Counted from the first letter of the stretch, positions 24,715-33,924 are shown. The stretch: DNA of 49,944 nucleotides from Candidatus Kaiserbacteria bacterium CG10_big_fil_rev_8_21_14_0_10_47_16 (GCA_002773395.1 PFBI01000001.1:1-49944); one strand, 5' to 3'. The notes: generated from the letters alone by a model not told the origin. A program made the numbers and translations.

Positions 24715-25947
24715 ATGAGTTATTTTCACAGAAATGAATGTCGCGTGTGCAAAAAAGGTGATCTCACACGAATCCTTTCACTGGGAGAGCATCCTCCTGT
24801 TGATAATTTTATTGAAGCAGGGAAGGAACAGGAAGAGATGCGATATCCGCTTGATGTGTATTTTTGTAATACATGCAGTTTGGTGCAGTTACTCGATATC
24901 GTGGAAGAGAACGAACTTTTTCATGGAGAGTATGCGTATTTTTCATCCTCGTCCAAACCATTAGTGGATCACTTTTCTAAGTATGCAGATGACCTTAAGA
25001 AGCGTCACACGTTAAAGAGCGACGATTTACTTGTAGACATTGGGTCTAATGACGGAGTGTTACTCCAATTTTTTACAGACACATGCCGCGTGCTCGGTAT
25101 TGAACCGTCCGCAAACGTTGCTGATATTGCCCGCGAAAAAGGCATTGAAACCTTGGATGGATTTTTCACCGAAAAGATGGCGAAAGATATTGTGGAAAAG
25201 CACGGTCAGGCAAAAATAATCACTGCCAATAATGTATTCGCACACATTGATGATCTCGACGAAATCGTGCGTGGTGTGAAAGTGCTCCTTAGCGACGACG
25301 GCGTGTTTGTCACCGAGTCACATTATCTCCTTGATCTCATTGAGCATATGGAATTTGATACTGTGTACCACGAGCATTTGTGTTACTACAGTGTGAAGCC
25401 GCTCTGCTACCTTTTCGAACGCTTTGACATGGAAGTATCAGCTGTTGAACGTGTCGCAACCCACGGAGGGTCGATACGAGTATTTGCACGTAAGAAGATG
25501 GGTAAACCAATCGAGAGCTCTGTAGCTGAGCTGCTGTCACTTGAAGAGCAGGCTGGGATACACTCACTTTCTCGATTTGTAGATTTCCAGAAAGACGCTG
25601 AAGCGCTGCGCGACAAGCTAGTCTCTGTCGTAAGGGGCTTTCGTAAGGAAGGGAAGAAGGTTACGGCCTATGGCGCTCCTGCAAAAGGAAACACGCTTCT
25701 TAACTTCTGTGGCTTCACAGGAGACGATATCGCATACGTTACCGATACAACCCCATATAAGATTGGGAGGTTAACGCCAGGAAGTCACATTCCCGTCGTT
25801 TCACCTGATATATTAAAAACAGAAACGCCCGATCACATTCTTCTTTTAGCGTGGAATTACCGTGATTTTATTCTTGATAAAGAGACTGAACTACGAAAAC
25901 GCGGCGCACAATTTATTATCCCTATTCCAAAGGTTGAAATTGTATGA
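24715..25947 (+). CDS. Zinc-finger C-methyltransferase of NDP-deoxysugars (TylC3/NovU/TcaB9 type)
   Basis: 410 aa in three parts. An N-terminal zinc-binding domain has CRVCKK (C-x2-C) and CNTC ligands. A Rossmann methyltransferase domain has 'LLVDIGSNDGVLLQFF'. The C-terminal domain has 'YGAPAKGNTLLNFCG' (Methyltransf_14). The catalytic-region motif 'YHEHLCYYSV' keeps the Glu-His pair described for TcaB9-type C3-methyltransferases. These add a methyl to C3 of a 4-keto-2,6-dideoxy sugar. Overlaps the dehydratase gene by ATGA, fixing it in the same pathway. A paralogue is at 32648. Confidence 0.88.
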   Translation: MSYFHRNECRVCKKGDLTRILSLGEHPPVDNFIEAGKEQEEMRYPLDVYFCNTCSLVQLLDIVEENELFHGEYAYFSSSSKPLVDHFSKYADDLKKRHTLKSDDLLVDIGSNDGVLLQFFTDTCRVLGIEPSANVADIAREKGIETLDGFFTEKMAKDIVEKHGQAKIITANNVFAHIDDLDEIVRGVKVLLSDDGVFVTESHYLLDLIEHMEFDTVYHEHLCYYSVKPLCYLFERFDMEVSAVERVATHGGSIRVFARKKMGKPIESSVAELLSLEEQAGIHSLSRFVDFQKDAEALRDKLVSVVRGFRKEGKKVTAYGAPAKGNTLLNFCGFTGDDIAYVTDTTPYKIGRLTPGSHIPVVSPDILKTETPDHILLLAWNYRDFILDKETELRKRGAQFIIPIPKVEIV

Positions 25948-26582
25948 GTACAGAAATAAACATACAGCCTATTCTAGACTGGCTCAGAGAGCGTCAGGAG
26001 TCTTATCCGGTTACTGTCACAGAAGCGGGAGTGAAGGATTGTGTTGGGTGGCACGTAGATGCAGAGAGTGGCAATATTGTACACGATACAGGTAAGTTCT
26101 TTTCCATCGTGGGTGTTGTCGTTACTGGCGCCGCCGATCGGGAGGTTGCTTCATGGAGCCAGCCTATGCTAAAGCAAGAAGAGGTAGGCGTATCCGGTGT
26201 TATTAAGCAAACAAAAGACGGGGTAACGCGGTATCTTTTTTACGCTAAATTTGAACCAGGAAATGTGAATACTGTTCAAATATCCCCAGCCTTACAAGCA
26301 TCTGAAGGCAATCTTTCTCTCGCACACAAAGGCAAACGTCCACGTTTGATTGAATACTTTGATGGCACAAAAGGGAACGTGTTGGAATCAGTAACTGGTG
26401 TAGAGGATGGCGGACGATTCTATAGGAAGGTGAATCGGTCCATGATTGTTGAGGTGGACGAATCAGAAGAGGTCCCTATAACAGAGGATTATATTTGGCT
26501 TACGCTGCCACAGATTAAAGCATTACTCCGCGTTGATGTGACCATGAACTCACTTGCTCGTAATGTGTGCGCACTATTATGA
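25944..26582 (+). CDS. NDP-hexose 2,3-dehydratase, single-domain
   Basis: 212 aa. Segments 'FFSIVGVVVTGA', 'REVASWSQPML', 'GVTRYLFYAKFEPGNVNTVQISPALQ' (in parts) and 'FYRKVNRSMIVEV' match the Hexose_dehydrat domain of EvaA/TylX3/SpnO. Actinobacterial enzymes are ~450-480 aa with two tandem domains; this one has a single copy, so it likely works as a homodimer, or is an ancestral-type half. It would remove the C2 hydroxyl of dTDP-4-keto-6-deoxyglucose. ATGA overlaps on both sides (with the methyltransferase and the Gfo/Idh gene). Confidence 0.85.
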   Translation: MSTEINIQPILDWLRERQESYPVTVTEAGVKDCVGWHVDAESGNIVHDTGKFFSIVGVVVTGAADREVASWSQPMLKQEEVGVSGVIKQTKDGVTRYLFYAKFEPGNVNTVQISPALQASEGNLSLAHKGKRPRLIEYFDGTKGNVLESVTGVEDGGRFYRKVNRSMIVEVDESEEVPITEDYIWLTLPQIKALLRVDVTMNSLARNVCALL

Positions 26583-27607
26583 ATAAAGATACTCAGAAAA
26601 AAATCAGAGTCGGTATTCTTGGTACGGCAAATATTGCAAAGCGGTATGCGGTTCCCGCATTTCAAGCACTTCCCACCGTTGAGCTGGTAGCAATTGCGAG
26701 CCGAAGTGAAACAAAGGCGAAAGAGTGGGCAGATGAGTATGGTTTGGAACCAGAAAGCTACGATACACTCATTGCGCGGAATGATATTGATATTATATAC
26801 AGCCCGCTTCCGGTTGGAAGCCAAGAGGAGTGGGTACTGAAAGCAGCTCAAGCCGGGAAACATATTATCTGTGAAAAATCTATTACCCACAGCTTTGTAT
26901 CAGCCAAGAAAATGGTGGAGGCTTGTCGAGCTGCAGGCGTTGCGCTCTACGAAAATTTCGTACCGGAATTTCATCCACAACATGAAAGGGTGCTCTCACT
27001 TATAGAAGAGGGACGAATTGGTACACCTCGTGTATGGAATGGGGCATACGGCTTCCCGCCATTCCCCGCTGATGATATTCGTAACAGTGCAGCGCTTATG
27101 GGAGGCGCTCTCAATGACTGTGCCTGCTACACGGTCTTTATGGCACGTAAGATTATGCGCGAAGAACCACTCGCTGTTACCTGCACACTGCACAATGATG
27201 GCAAAGAGGTGGACGTTCGAGGCTCTGCTCTCCTTGAGTTTCAGGAGAGTGAGGCGTTACTTTCCTTTGGTTTTGATAATCTCTACCAAAATCGATACTC
27301 AGTGTGGGGTTCAAAAGGGATGGTACAGACGAACCGTGCTTTTGCGGTCCCGCCGACAATGGAACTCAGTGTTGAGCTTACTACCAACGATGGTGCGCAA
27401 GATACTCATGAGTCATTTGAGATACCGGCTACGAACCAATTTGCGTTGAGTTTTGATTTTTTCACCGCTGCAGTTGCGGCGGGGGATATCACACGTTTTG
27501 AAGAAATGTATAAGCGTATTCTTCGTCAGGCAGCCGTTCTAGAAGCGATGCGTATATCTTCTCGTACTGGACAGCGTATAGAAATTACTGAAATTATGAC
27601 TGAGTGA
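26579..27607 (+). CDS. Gfo/Idh/MocA oxidoreductase, probable NDP-hexose 3-ketoreductase
   Basis: 342 aa. 'IRVGILGTANIAKRYAVPAF' binds NAD(P); 'SPLPVGSQEEWVLKAAQAGKHIICEKSITHS' carries the family Glu-Lys (CEKS) motif; 'FVPEFHPQHERVLSLIEEGRIG' and 'NDCACYTVFMARK' follow. In deoxysugar clusters this family (TylC1, KijD10) reduces the unstable 3-keto product of the 2,3-dehydratase. The ATGA overlap with that gene makes the pairing persuasive. Last gene of the operon; the next gene is convergent. Confidence 0.88.
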   Translation: MNKDTQKKIRVGILGTANIAKRYAVPAFQALPTVELVAIASRSETKAKEWADEYGLEPESYDTLIARNDIDIIYSPLPVGSQEEWVLKAAQAGKHIICEKSITHSFVSAKKMVEACRAAGVALYENFVPEFHPQHERVLSLIEEGRIGTPRVWNGAYGFPPFPADDIRNSAALMGGALNDCACYTVFMARKIMREEPLAVTCTLHNDGKEVDVRGSALLEFQESEALLSFGFDNLYQNRYSVWGSKGMVQTNRAFAVPPTMELSVELTTNDGAQDTHESFEIPATNQFALSFDFFTAAVAAGDITRFEEMYKRILRQAAVLEAMRISSRTGQRIEITEIMTE

Positions 27608-27620
27608 AGATAGACTATTT

Positions 27621-27920
27621 CTATTCATCACGCCCTTCAAACCACGCTCGTACTTTTTCAAGCTCGTCTTCCACATCAGTATCACGCTCCTCTGCAAATA
27701 TAAGAATGTCAGCAATGAGTGCAGCGATACGGTGGTCAGGATCTTGGTGGCCGTGGTAGTCGCTCACACGCTCACCACGAGCGCACGCAAGCGCTACTTT
27801 CGCATCATCAAGCTGTCGTTCGATTGACTCGATACGCTCTTTTTCACCCCATCCCGAGTCTGGGAATCGTCGGTCAGCTGCTGCTTTGAGTACTTTTTGC
27901 CACTCGGTGATAGTTTTCAT
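27621..27920 (-). CDS. MazG-like nucleotide pyrophosphohydrolase family protein
   Basis: 99 aa, all-helical. 'DHRIAALIADILIFAEERDTDVEDELEKVRAWF' resembles the C-terminal helices of MazG/dCTPase-like all-alpha NTP pyrophosphatases, with the ExxD-type acidic pattern; the first EExxE metal motif is weak (ERQLDDAKVALA). House-cleaning of nucleotides is the usual role. Seven nt downstream of the membrane GT gene on the same strand, convergent with the Gfo/Idh gene. Activity is uncertain because of the weak first motif. Confidence 0.65.
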   Translation of the reverse strand: MKTITEWQKVLKAAADRRFPDSGWGEKERIESIERQLDDAKVALACARGERVSDYHGHQDPDHRIAALIADILIFAEERDTDVEDELEKVRAWFEGRDE

Positions 27921-27927
27921 AATTCGC

Positions 27928-29214
27928 TTAGTATTTTTCGCGTTTAAATTTCGCCAATATCAGTGATGCACCAACTACCGCGAGTGAGATAATTATCGGG
28001 TCTACGGGCAGGCGGTAACGTGGGTTTGTGCCGAATGCTGCTGTGGTGCTTATGAGAGCAAAGTATCCTACAAGTATAATAACAAAGATTGTAGAAGGTG
28101 AACGTTTGGTAAGAAGATAGGCACATGCGCCGATGAGTGCGGAGAGAGTGATACCTATCCACACAAGACGCATCATGATAAGAGCAGCGAGGTAGTTATC
28201 TGGGTTTTGTCCACTTCGTGAAAGAAGCGTGTAGAACCCATCGTTGGTAAAGAAGGTGAAGAGTGATTTACCCATAACAAAAGCAGTTGCCTCAGGGTGC
28301 TCTCTCATTATGGTGAGCGCTTTTTCTTTGTACGCACCCTCATTTGCGAATGTAATAGCGTCTCCACGATATTCTTCTGGTGTGAGGAAGGTATCTATAA
28401 CTTCCGAGAAGCTACGATCTTCAGCAATGCTTAAGACTGCGGGAGCAAAATTGGTATAGAGAACAAAAGATGCTTGAGTGCTGAGTGCGGGAGTGTCAAA
28501 TTGCTGCACATTTCTTAGAATCCATGGAGCAAGTATTGCCCCTACAATAATGAGAAGTATACCGATATGCGCGACACTTTGACGCCAATTCTTCTTGCCG
28601 TGTACCCACAAAATGAATGGAATAAGAAGAAGGGGAATATATTGCACACTGGCTTTGATCAGAATTGCAGCACCGAGAAATAGTGCGCTCAGTATCAATA
28701 TGGTGACAGTCGGACGTTTGAAGTAATGCAGGATCGTCAGCAGCCACGCGAAGAACACTATAAGAAATACGGTCTCGGTATAAAACTGAAAGGACAGCTG
28801 TGCCAAGGTTGGATCAAGGGCAAGGACGATGCCTATTATGATGCCGACGGTGCGCGAACGAGTGAGCACGCGTGCTATAGAGAGACCAAGAAGTGGAATG
28901 GCGGTAGCGGCAAGGAGTTGCACTATTGCCGCCCCCGTAACTCCAAATATTTCAATGAGACCAGCGAGGAGTACGCTGTACCCGGGAGTACGCATAGTAT
29001 TCGGTAGATAGGGCGCTTCAGTATTCCATGAGAAACCGTTGCCCGCGCGTATATTTTCTGCAAGTTCATAGAAGCCATCATCAACGCGTACGGTTGCGAG
29101 AACGTCACCATTTTGTGCGTTCACGAGCAGGAAGAAGACAAAGAGATGTGTAGCAAGCGCCAGAACAGCGATGCTTATTTCCCATCGATAGTTATAGAGG
29201 GCAGCACGGAGCAT
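27928..29214 (-). CDS. GT39/ArnT-like polytopic glycosyltransferase
   Basis: 428 aa with ~10 hydrophobic helices. The first periplasmic loop carries 'VRVDDGFYELAENIRAG' with an Asp-Asp pair like the catalytic acidic residues of GT-C enzymes, followed by 'PNTMRTPGYSVLLAGLIEIFG'. 'GTNPRYRLPVDPIIISL' near the C-terminus is typical of CPR and other PMT_2-like proteins. It would transfer a sugar from a polyprenyl-phosphate donor on the outer face. Sits in gtrA-GT-mazG-like order, all on the minus strand with short gaps. Confidence 0.8.
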   Translation of the reverse strand: MLRAALYNYRWEISIAVLALATHLFVFFLLVNAQNGDVLATVRVDDGFYELAENIRAGNGFSWNTEAPYLPNTMRTPGYSVLLAGLIEIFGVTGAAIVQLLAATAIPLLGLSIARVLTRSRTVGIIIGIVLALDPTLAQLSFQFYTETVFLIVFFAWLLTILHYFKRPTVTILILSALFLGAAILIKASVQYIPLLLIPFILWVHGKKNWRQSVAHIGILLIIVGAILAPWILRNVQQFDTPALSTQASFVLYTNFAPAVLSIAEDRSFSEVIDTFLTPEEYRGDAITFANEGAYKEKALTIMREHPEATAFVMGKSLFTFFTNDGFYTLLSRSGQNPDNYLAALIMMRLVWIGITLSALIGACAYLLTKRSPSTIFVIILVGYFALISTTAAFGTNPRYRLPVDPIIISLAVVGASLILAKFKREKY

Positions 29215-29222
29215 AGTTCATT

Positions 29223-29678
29223 TTATGATCGTTCTTTAAAGACAAAATGTCGATAGGCAAAGTAGCCCGTAATGGCAACGAGCGCAGTCGCCACTATTTG
29301 TGCGAGTATGTACCATACGCTAAAGGTGTCCACGAGAATGTACATAATGGCTGTATTGAGAAGGAGATTCATTACAACAACTATGATATAGCGACTAAAT
29401 TGAGTATGTACATCATGTGTTGGTTTATCTTGGAATGTCCAAAATTTTTGCAAGGTGAAAGAAACCACAATAGCGAGTAGGTATGCCAATACTGATGCTG
29501 GGAGATAGTGTAAATCTCCAAAATGTACCAATAAAAAAAGTATTCCAACGTTCGTGGTGGCTGCTATTCCGCCCGATATAAGATACCGTACAAGATGGAA
29601 GAGTCGTTCTCCAAGAACCGCTTCAACACGGAAGTGAAGGGCACCTAAAGTATCCGCCGAACGCTTTAAAAGTTGCAT
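29223..29678 (-). CDS. GtrA family membrane protein
   Basis: 151 aa, four helices: 'FHLVRYLISGGIAATTNVGILFLLVHFG' opens the GtrA domain, 'LLAIVVSFTLQKFWTFQD' is the conserved middle motif and 'GYFAYRHFVFKERS' the classic C-terminus (RxFVF). GtrA proteins are thought to flip polyprenyl-phosphate sugars made by GtrB-type enzymes. Residues 1-28 form a short cytoplasmic lead. TATACT lies 7 nt before ATG on the minus strand: leaderless. Confidence 0.9.
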   Translation of the reverse strand: MQLLKRSADTLGALHFRVEAVLGERLFHLVRYLISGGIAATTNVGILFLLVHFGDLHYLPASVLAYLLAIVVSFTLQKFWTFQDKPTHDVHTQFSRYIIVVVMNLLLNTAIMYILVDTFSVWYILAQIVATALVAITGYFAYRHFVFKERS

Positions 29679-29685
29679 TACCGTT

Positions 29686-29716
29686 AGTATAACCTATTGT
29701 GTTATTTTGGTATCAT
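29686..29716. promoter_or_regulatory. Divergent leaderless promoters between gtrA-like and GT-C gene
   Basis: Minus strand: TATACT (29686-29691) then 7 nt then ATG 29678. Plus strand: TATCAT (29711-29716) directly followed by ATGCAAATG; normal spacing puts the start at the second ATG (29723). Start codons are about 40 nt apart. Confidence 0.6.
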
Positions 29717-31372
29717 ATGCAAATGTTGCGTAGACTACGCATATCTGTGGGGAAAATCCGTGCTCTCTCTTGGGAAGAGTGGTTCTTGGTTGCATTTGGA
29801 GCAAGTTTTTTACTTGGCGTGGGATACGCACTCCCAATGGTCAATACGGTAACTGATGTATGGGCATTTGGCGGCGGTGTCTTGCGTTCCATGGAGGCGC
29901 ACACACTCCTACCTTTGGGTGACGTGGCGTATGGCACGGTTTCGTTCTATCAAAACTATCTTGCTATGGCCATAGTACTTGGGGTCAGTTACCTATCTAA
30001 CGGTTTTGATATAGAGGTAGTAAAAACAGCCTTCGTTCTCAATCCCCACTACAGTATCTTGGTGCCACGAATTGTTTCAGCGCTCACCGCGATGGTGTTA
30101 CTTTTTGTGACGTTCCGTTTTTTAAAAGTACAGGTACGCGATACGTGGTGGCGACTTGCGCTTCTGGCACTTCTTTTCGGGAATATCATAACTATATTTC
30201 TCACGCGGTCGGGGAAAATGTGGATGCTTTCAATGATGTTCGTCACGATTTCATTCATCTTTCTCTATCGTTCTCTTACTGAAGAGCGCCAAAGGGGCGT
30301 TCCGGGACGATACGCGCTCTATTCGATCATCGCGGCAGCGTTCGCTACTGCCAACTTCGCATTCGCTGCATTGTTTCTTGTGACGGTACCCGTTCTATTT
30401 TTTGTCTTTCCTAAAACACGCGCGGCATTCACGCGACTTTCGTTTATGACGATTGCCGGTCTGGGAGTGGTCGCCGTTTTTCTGTTATTGAACCTCAATA
30501 ACATCATTCTGCAAGTATCGGGGTTTCTTCCGTCTTTTCTCAATCCATCAATGTCGAATATGCCAATGCCGGTCGAAGGCACACTCTCGCTCCTTGAATC
30601 AATTCGTATAAAAGGCAGACATCTTATTGATGCATTTCCACTTTTGCTCATCGCGCTTATTCCCGCAATGCTCGCAGGAGTTCGTGACCGGACGCTCGCG
30701 CTATTGGCTACTCTGTATGACGTTCTCTATTTGGTACTCCTCGTGCTTGTCTTTCGTACTGATCAAGGCATTGCATTAAATGTTCGTCATGTCTTTCCAC
30801 TTGGTATATTCCTCATGTTCTTTCTTGCGGCATGTTATCCTCCACGGAAATTTATTTCCGCAGTGCTTTTTATCGTGAGTATGTGTGTGTATGTGTTCAC
30901 AGTCTATTTGATGATGGTACCGAGTACCTATAATGATGCATATGAGTTCATTATTGACCAATATGGAACACAGGATATACGTATTGATGAAAATATTTTT
31001 GAATTTACCCTTCCAATGAATCAGGACTCATACGCACTCTTTGCGACAAGTTCGTGTGGGTCTACGTGTCAGCATAGATTGGCAATGGAGGAGGATATTC
31101 CGTTTCGGCCACTTGTTGTTACAGAGGAGAGTGACCTCGTTAAGAATGGTAACCTTCCACTACCCGACATCCTGGTTCGTTCACAGATGCTCACGGACGA
31201 GAGGTGTCGGCTGATTGCGAGTTTCAGAAATGATGTTCCTGATGACGGAATTTTCGACATTGACATTAATCTTGGTAGAATGCTTATGCCATCGTTTTAT
31301 ACATTAGACCGTCTTGGTAAAAATCTGTATCTCTATGACGCAAGAGATTGCTTCACGGCAACCCAGCCTTAA
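29717..31372 (+). CDS. Large polytopic membrane protein, GT-C-like
   Basis: ~551 aa (ATG 29717; ATG 29723 is likely if the mRNA is leaderless). About 9-10 hydrophobic helices to residue ~400, then a ~150-residue outside domain with a Cys pair (SSCGSTC) and a later CRLI/DCF cysteine set. The first loop 'VNTVTDVWAFGGGVLRSME' and the overall layout recall GT-C glycosyltransferases, but no firm catalytic motif is seen. Divergent from gtrA-like. Function unassigned. Confidence 0.6.
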   Translation: MQMLRRLRISVGKIRALSWEEWFLVAFGASFLLGVGYALPMVNTVTDVWAFGGGVLRSMEAHTLLPLGDVAYGTVSFYQNYLAMAIVLGVSYLSNGFDIEVVKTAFVLNPHYSILVPRIVSALTAMVLLFVTFRFLKVQVRDTWWRLALLALLFGNIITIFLTRSGKMWMLSMMFVTISFIFLYRSLTEERQRGVPGRYALYSIIAAAFATANFAFAALFLVTVPVLFFVFPKTRAAFTRLSFMTIAGLGVVAVFLLLNLNNIILQVSGFLPSFLNPSMSNMPMPVEGTLSLLESIRIKGRHLIDAFPLLLIALIPAMLAGVRDRTLALLATLYDVLYLVLLVLVFRTDQGIALNVRHVFPLGIFLMFFLAACYPPRKFISAVLFIVSMCVYVFTVYLMMVPSTYNDAYEFIIDQYGTQDIRIDENIFEFTLPMNQDSYALFATSSCGSTCQHRLAMEEDIPFRPLVVTEESDLVKNGNLPLPDILVRSQMLTDERCRLIASFRNDVPDDGIFDIDINLGRMLMPSFYTLDRLGKNLYLYDARDCFTATQP

Positions 31373-31429
31373 TGAAAATAGCATTGGGGCAGTAGGAAAT
31401 TTTCTAACACACCTGATCAATATCTGTAT

Positions 31430-31618
31430 ATGAAATTTTACTTTTTTGTCAAAGGAGATAAAACGGTACCCAGCTCACGGTACCGTGCGTACTACATTGC
31501 TGAAACATTGCTGTCACGAGGTCATGAAGCTGTTGTGATCCCAGTGACTGATTATTCATTCGGTGCTTTTTTTCGATATTTCAAAATACTTGTGAGTATT
31601 ACGCGTAATTGGTGTTGA
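31430..31618 (+). pseudogene. N-terminal fragment of a GT4 glycosyltransferase
   Basis: 62 codons reading 'KFYFFVKGDKTVPSSRYRAYYIAETLLSRGHEAVVI' then stop. This is the opening of a GT-B glycosyltransferase (the SSRYRAY and RGHE segments), which should run 350+ residues. The break comes 28 nt before the gmd block starts, and the base composition changes there. Probably the stump of a gene cut by insertion or replacement of the downstream block. Confidence 0.65.
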
Positions 31619-31637
31619 TTGGCAAATCATGTATAAT
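31609..31637 (+). promoter_or_regulatory. Promoter of the gmd block
   Basis: TTGGTG (31609-31614), 17-nt spacer, TATAAT (31632-31637). ATG 31646 is 8 nt past the -10 box, so the leader is ~2 nt. No SD. Confidence 0.7.
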
Positions 31638-31645
31638 TTATTTCA

Positions 31646-32644
31646 ATGAAAAAAGCCCTAATTACAGGTATTACAGGGCAAGATGGATCGTATCTTGCGG
31701 AGCTTTTGTTAGAAAAGGGATATGAGGTGCATGGCCTCGTGCGGCGTTCAAGCAGCTTCTATATTGCAGCGGATGCTGGATTCTGTGAAAACACACATCT
31801 TAAAAATCATGAAAATCTCCATCTCCATTACGGAGATCTAGGTGATTCAAGTAGTATTGAACGAGTGGTAAAATTGGTTTGTCCAGATGAGGTTTACAAT
31901 CTTGCGGCAATGAGTGATGTTCGAGTGAGTTTTGATATTCCGGAATATACAGGAGACATAACTGGGCTTGGCACCGTACGTATTCTTGAAGCGATTCGTA
32001 ACAATAATCTTGTTGGTACACGAATGTACCAAGCGTCCACCTCTGAGCTGTATGGGAAGGTGGTTGAGATGCCTCAAAATGAAGACACCCCATTTTATCC
32101 TCGCAGTCCATATGCAGTAAGTAAACTCTATGCACATTGGATGTGCAAAAACTACAAGGAATCGTACGGAATGTTCATCAGTAGTGGGATACTTTTTAAT
32201 CATGAGTCACCACGACGAGGACCAAATTTTGTAACACGAAAAATTACACGCGGAGTTGCCAATATCGCTCACGGTCTCCAGGATAAGATATATCTTGGAA
32301 ACATCGAGGCAAAACGAGACTGGGGATACGCTCCAGAGTATGTCGAAGCTATGTGGAAAATGCTTCAGCAATCTGAGCCGGATGATTTTGTTCTCGCCAC
32401 AGGTGAGACACACACCGTTAAGGAATTCCTTGTAGAAGCCTTTTCATACATTGGGAAAAATTGGGAGGAACACGTAGAAATCAAAGAAAATCTTTACCGC
32501 CCTGCAGAGGTGGATGTACTGTGTGGAGATGCAACTAAAGCAAAAGAGAAGCTCAAATGGGAGCCGAAAACAACATTTAAAGATTTAGTCAAGATTCTTG
32601 TTGATGCGGATATGAAGGATGTTGAATTTTCTGTTAAGAAATAA
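31646..32644 (+). CDS. gmd: GDP-mannose 4,6-dehydratase
   Basis: Makes GDP-4-keto-6-deoxy-D-mannose. 332 aa, typical of the family. '[23 protein letters not shown]' is the diagnostic start ([11 protein letters not shown]); 'STSELYGKV' and '[10 protein letters not shown]' hold the catalytic Ser/Thr-Glu and YxxxK; '[19 protein letters not shown]' is unique to Gmd. No GDP-fucose synthase follows; instead a C-methyltransferase and a cupin follow, suggesting a branched 6-deoxyhexose product. First gene of an AT-richer block. Confidence 0.94.
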   Translation: MKKALITGITGQDGSYLAELLLEKGYEVHGLVRRSSSFYIAADAGFCENTHLKNHENLHLHYGDLGDSSSIERVVKLVCPDEVYNLAAMSDVRVSFDIPEYTGDITGLGTVRILEAIRNNNLVGTRMYQASTSELYGKVVEMPQNEDTPFYPRSPYAVSKLYAHWMCKNYKESYGMFISSGILFNHESPRRGPNFVTRKITRGVANIAHGLQDKIYLGNIEAKRDWGYAPEYVEAMWKMLQQSEPDDFVLATGETHTVKEFLVEAFSYIGKNWEEHVEIKENLYRPAEVDVLCGDATKAKEKLKWEPKTTFKDLVKILVDADMKDVEFSVKK

Positions 32645-32647
32645 TTT

Positions 32648-33907
32648 ATGAAACTCGAACGAAAAGTATTTGGAAAGCATGTAGTACATTGTCATATGTG
32701 CAAAACTCCTTCACTCAGGGAGGTTATTCATTTGGGGATGCAACCACACTCGGATGATTTTCTCAGTGATCTTCGCCGAGAAGAGGTTGAATTTTTCTTT
32801 CCACTTCGACTGTGCACCTGTACTGAATGTGGGTTGTTACAAATTGATTATTTGGTAAATCCAAAAATTCTCTATCAACAAAATTATATTTACGAATCCT
32901 CGATAACTGAGCGAGGTGTAAATCATTACTACCAAATGGCTAAGGAGATCGCAGAACGCTTCAGTTTTGATCCAGGGAAACTTAGTGTTGATATTGGAAG
33001 TAATGTAGGAGTACTACTAACGGGGTTCAAGAAACAAGGTTTTACTGTACTCGGAGTAGATCCTGCGGAGACGGTAGCAGAGAAGGCTCGTCTTAACGGA
33101 GTGCCGACTCTTACAGAGTTTTTTAAGCGAACGATTGCAAAACAGATTGCTGCAGACCATGGCCTGGCTCACGTTATAACTGGTACAAATGTGTTTGCAC
33201 ATCTCCATGACATTGACAGTGCAGTGGAGGGTATGAAAGAGTTACTTGCTCAGGAAGGGGTTATTGTTATTGAAGCTCCTTATGCTTTGGATTTGATCAA
33301 GAATATCGAATATGACACAGTGTACCATCAGCACATTGGGTATCTCTCAGTAAGGCCTATGCAGAGATACTTCGAGAAGTTCGGGTTAGAGCTATTTGAT
33401 GTTAGTCACCATTCAATCCATGGTGGTACCCTTCGGTATTATGTGGGGCATGTTGGAAGTCATGTAGTTGAAAGTACTGTTAAAGATGCAATAACGAAGG
33501 AAATTGACTTTGGTTTATACAAACAAGACCGTCTGAAAGAATTTTCTCAGGCTGTAATGCAGCAAAAAAGAGACCTCATTACGCTTTTAAATGAACTCAA
33601 AGCGGATAACAAGCGCATTGTTGCAGTTTCAGCGCCTGCAAAAGGCAATACGCTCCTTAACTATTGTGGTATGGGTGTCCATTATCTCGAATATGCAACC
33701 GAGAAAAGTTCTCTCAAGCAAGGTCTCTTTACGCCAGGTATGCATATACCTATTTACGATGATTCTCGAGTTCTTGATGATATGCCGGATTATGTTTTAA
33801 TATTGGCTTGGAACTTCGCCGAAGAAATCATGTCAAATCTCGATGAATATAGAGCACGAGGAGGGAAGTTTATTATTCCAATCCCAACACCAAGAGTTAT
33901 TGAATAA
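32648..33907 (+). CDS. Zinc-finger C-methyltransferase, paralogue of 24715
   Basis: 419 aa. N-terminal zinc ligands CHMCK and CTCTEC; 'LSVDIGSNVGVLLTGF' SAM site; C-terminal 'SAPAKGNTLLNYCG'. Same three-domain layout as the 24715 gene. One difference stands out: the catalytic-region motif is 'YHQHIGYLSV', with Gln where the paralogue and characterised C3-methyltransferases have Glu. Activity may be altered. Three nt after gmd, so the likely substrate is a GDP-4-keto-6-deoxy sugar. Confidence 0.85.
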   Translation: MKLERKVFGKHVVHCHMCKTPSLREVIHLGMQPHSDDFLSDLRREEVEFFFPLRLCTCTECGLLQIDYLVNPKILYQQNYIYESSITERGVNHYYQMAKEIAERFSFDPGKLSVDIGSNVGVLLTGFKKQGFTVLGVDPAETVAEKARLNGVPTLTEFFKRTIAKQIAADHGLAHVITGTNVFAHLHDIDSAVEGMKELLAQEGVIVIEAPYALDLIKNIEYDTVYHQHIGYLSVRPMQRYFEKFGLELFDVSHHSIHGGTLRYYVGHVGSHVVESTVKDAITKEIDFGLYKQDRLKEFSQAVMQQKRDLITLLNELKADNKRIVAVSAPAKGNTLLNYCGMGVHYLEYATEKSSLKQGLFTPGMHIPIYDDSRVLDDMPDYVLILAWNFAEEIMSNLDEYRARGGKFIIPIPTPRVIE

Positions 33908-33924
33908 AATTAGTTAAAGACACT

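Noticed and set aside
31373-31396. ATG AAA ATA GCA TTG GGG CAG TAG just after the GT-C gene, resembling a GT4 opening
   Set aside because: Only seven codons before a stop; too short to call as a gene remnant.
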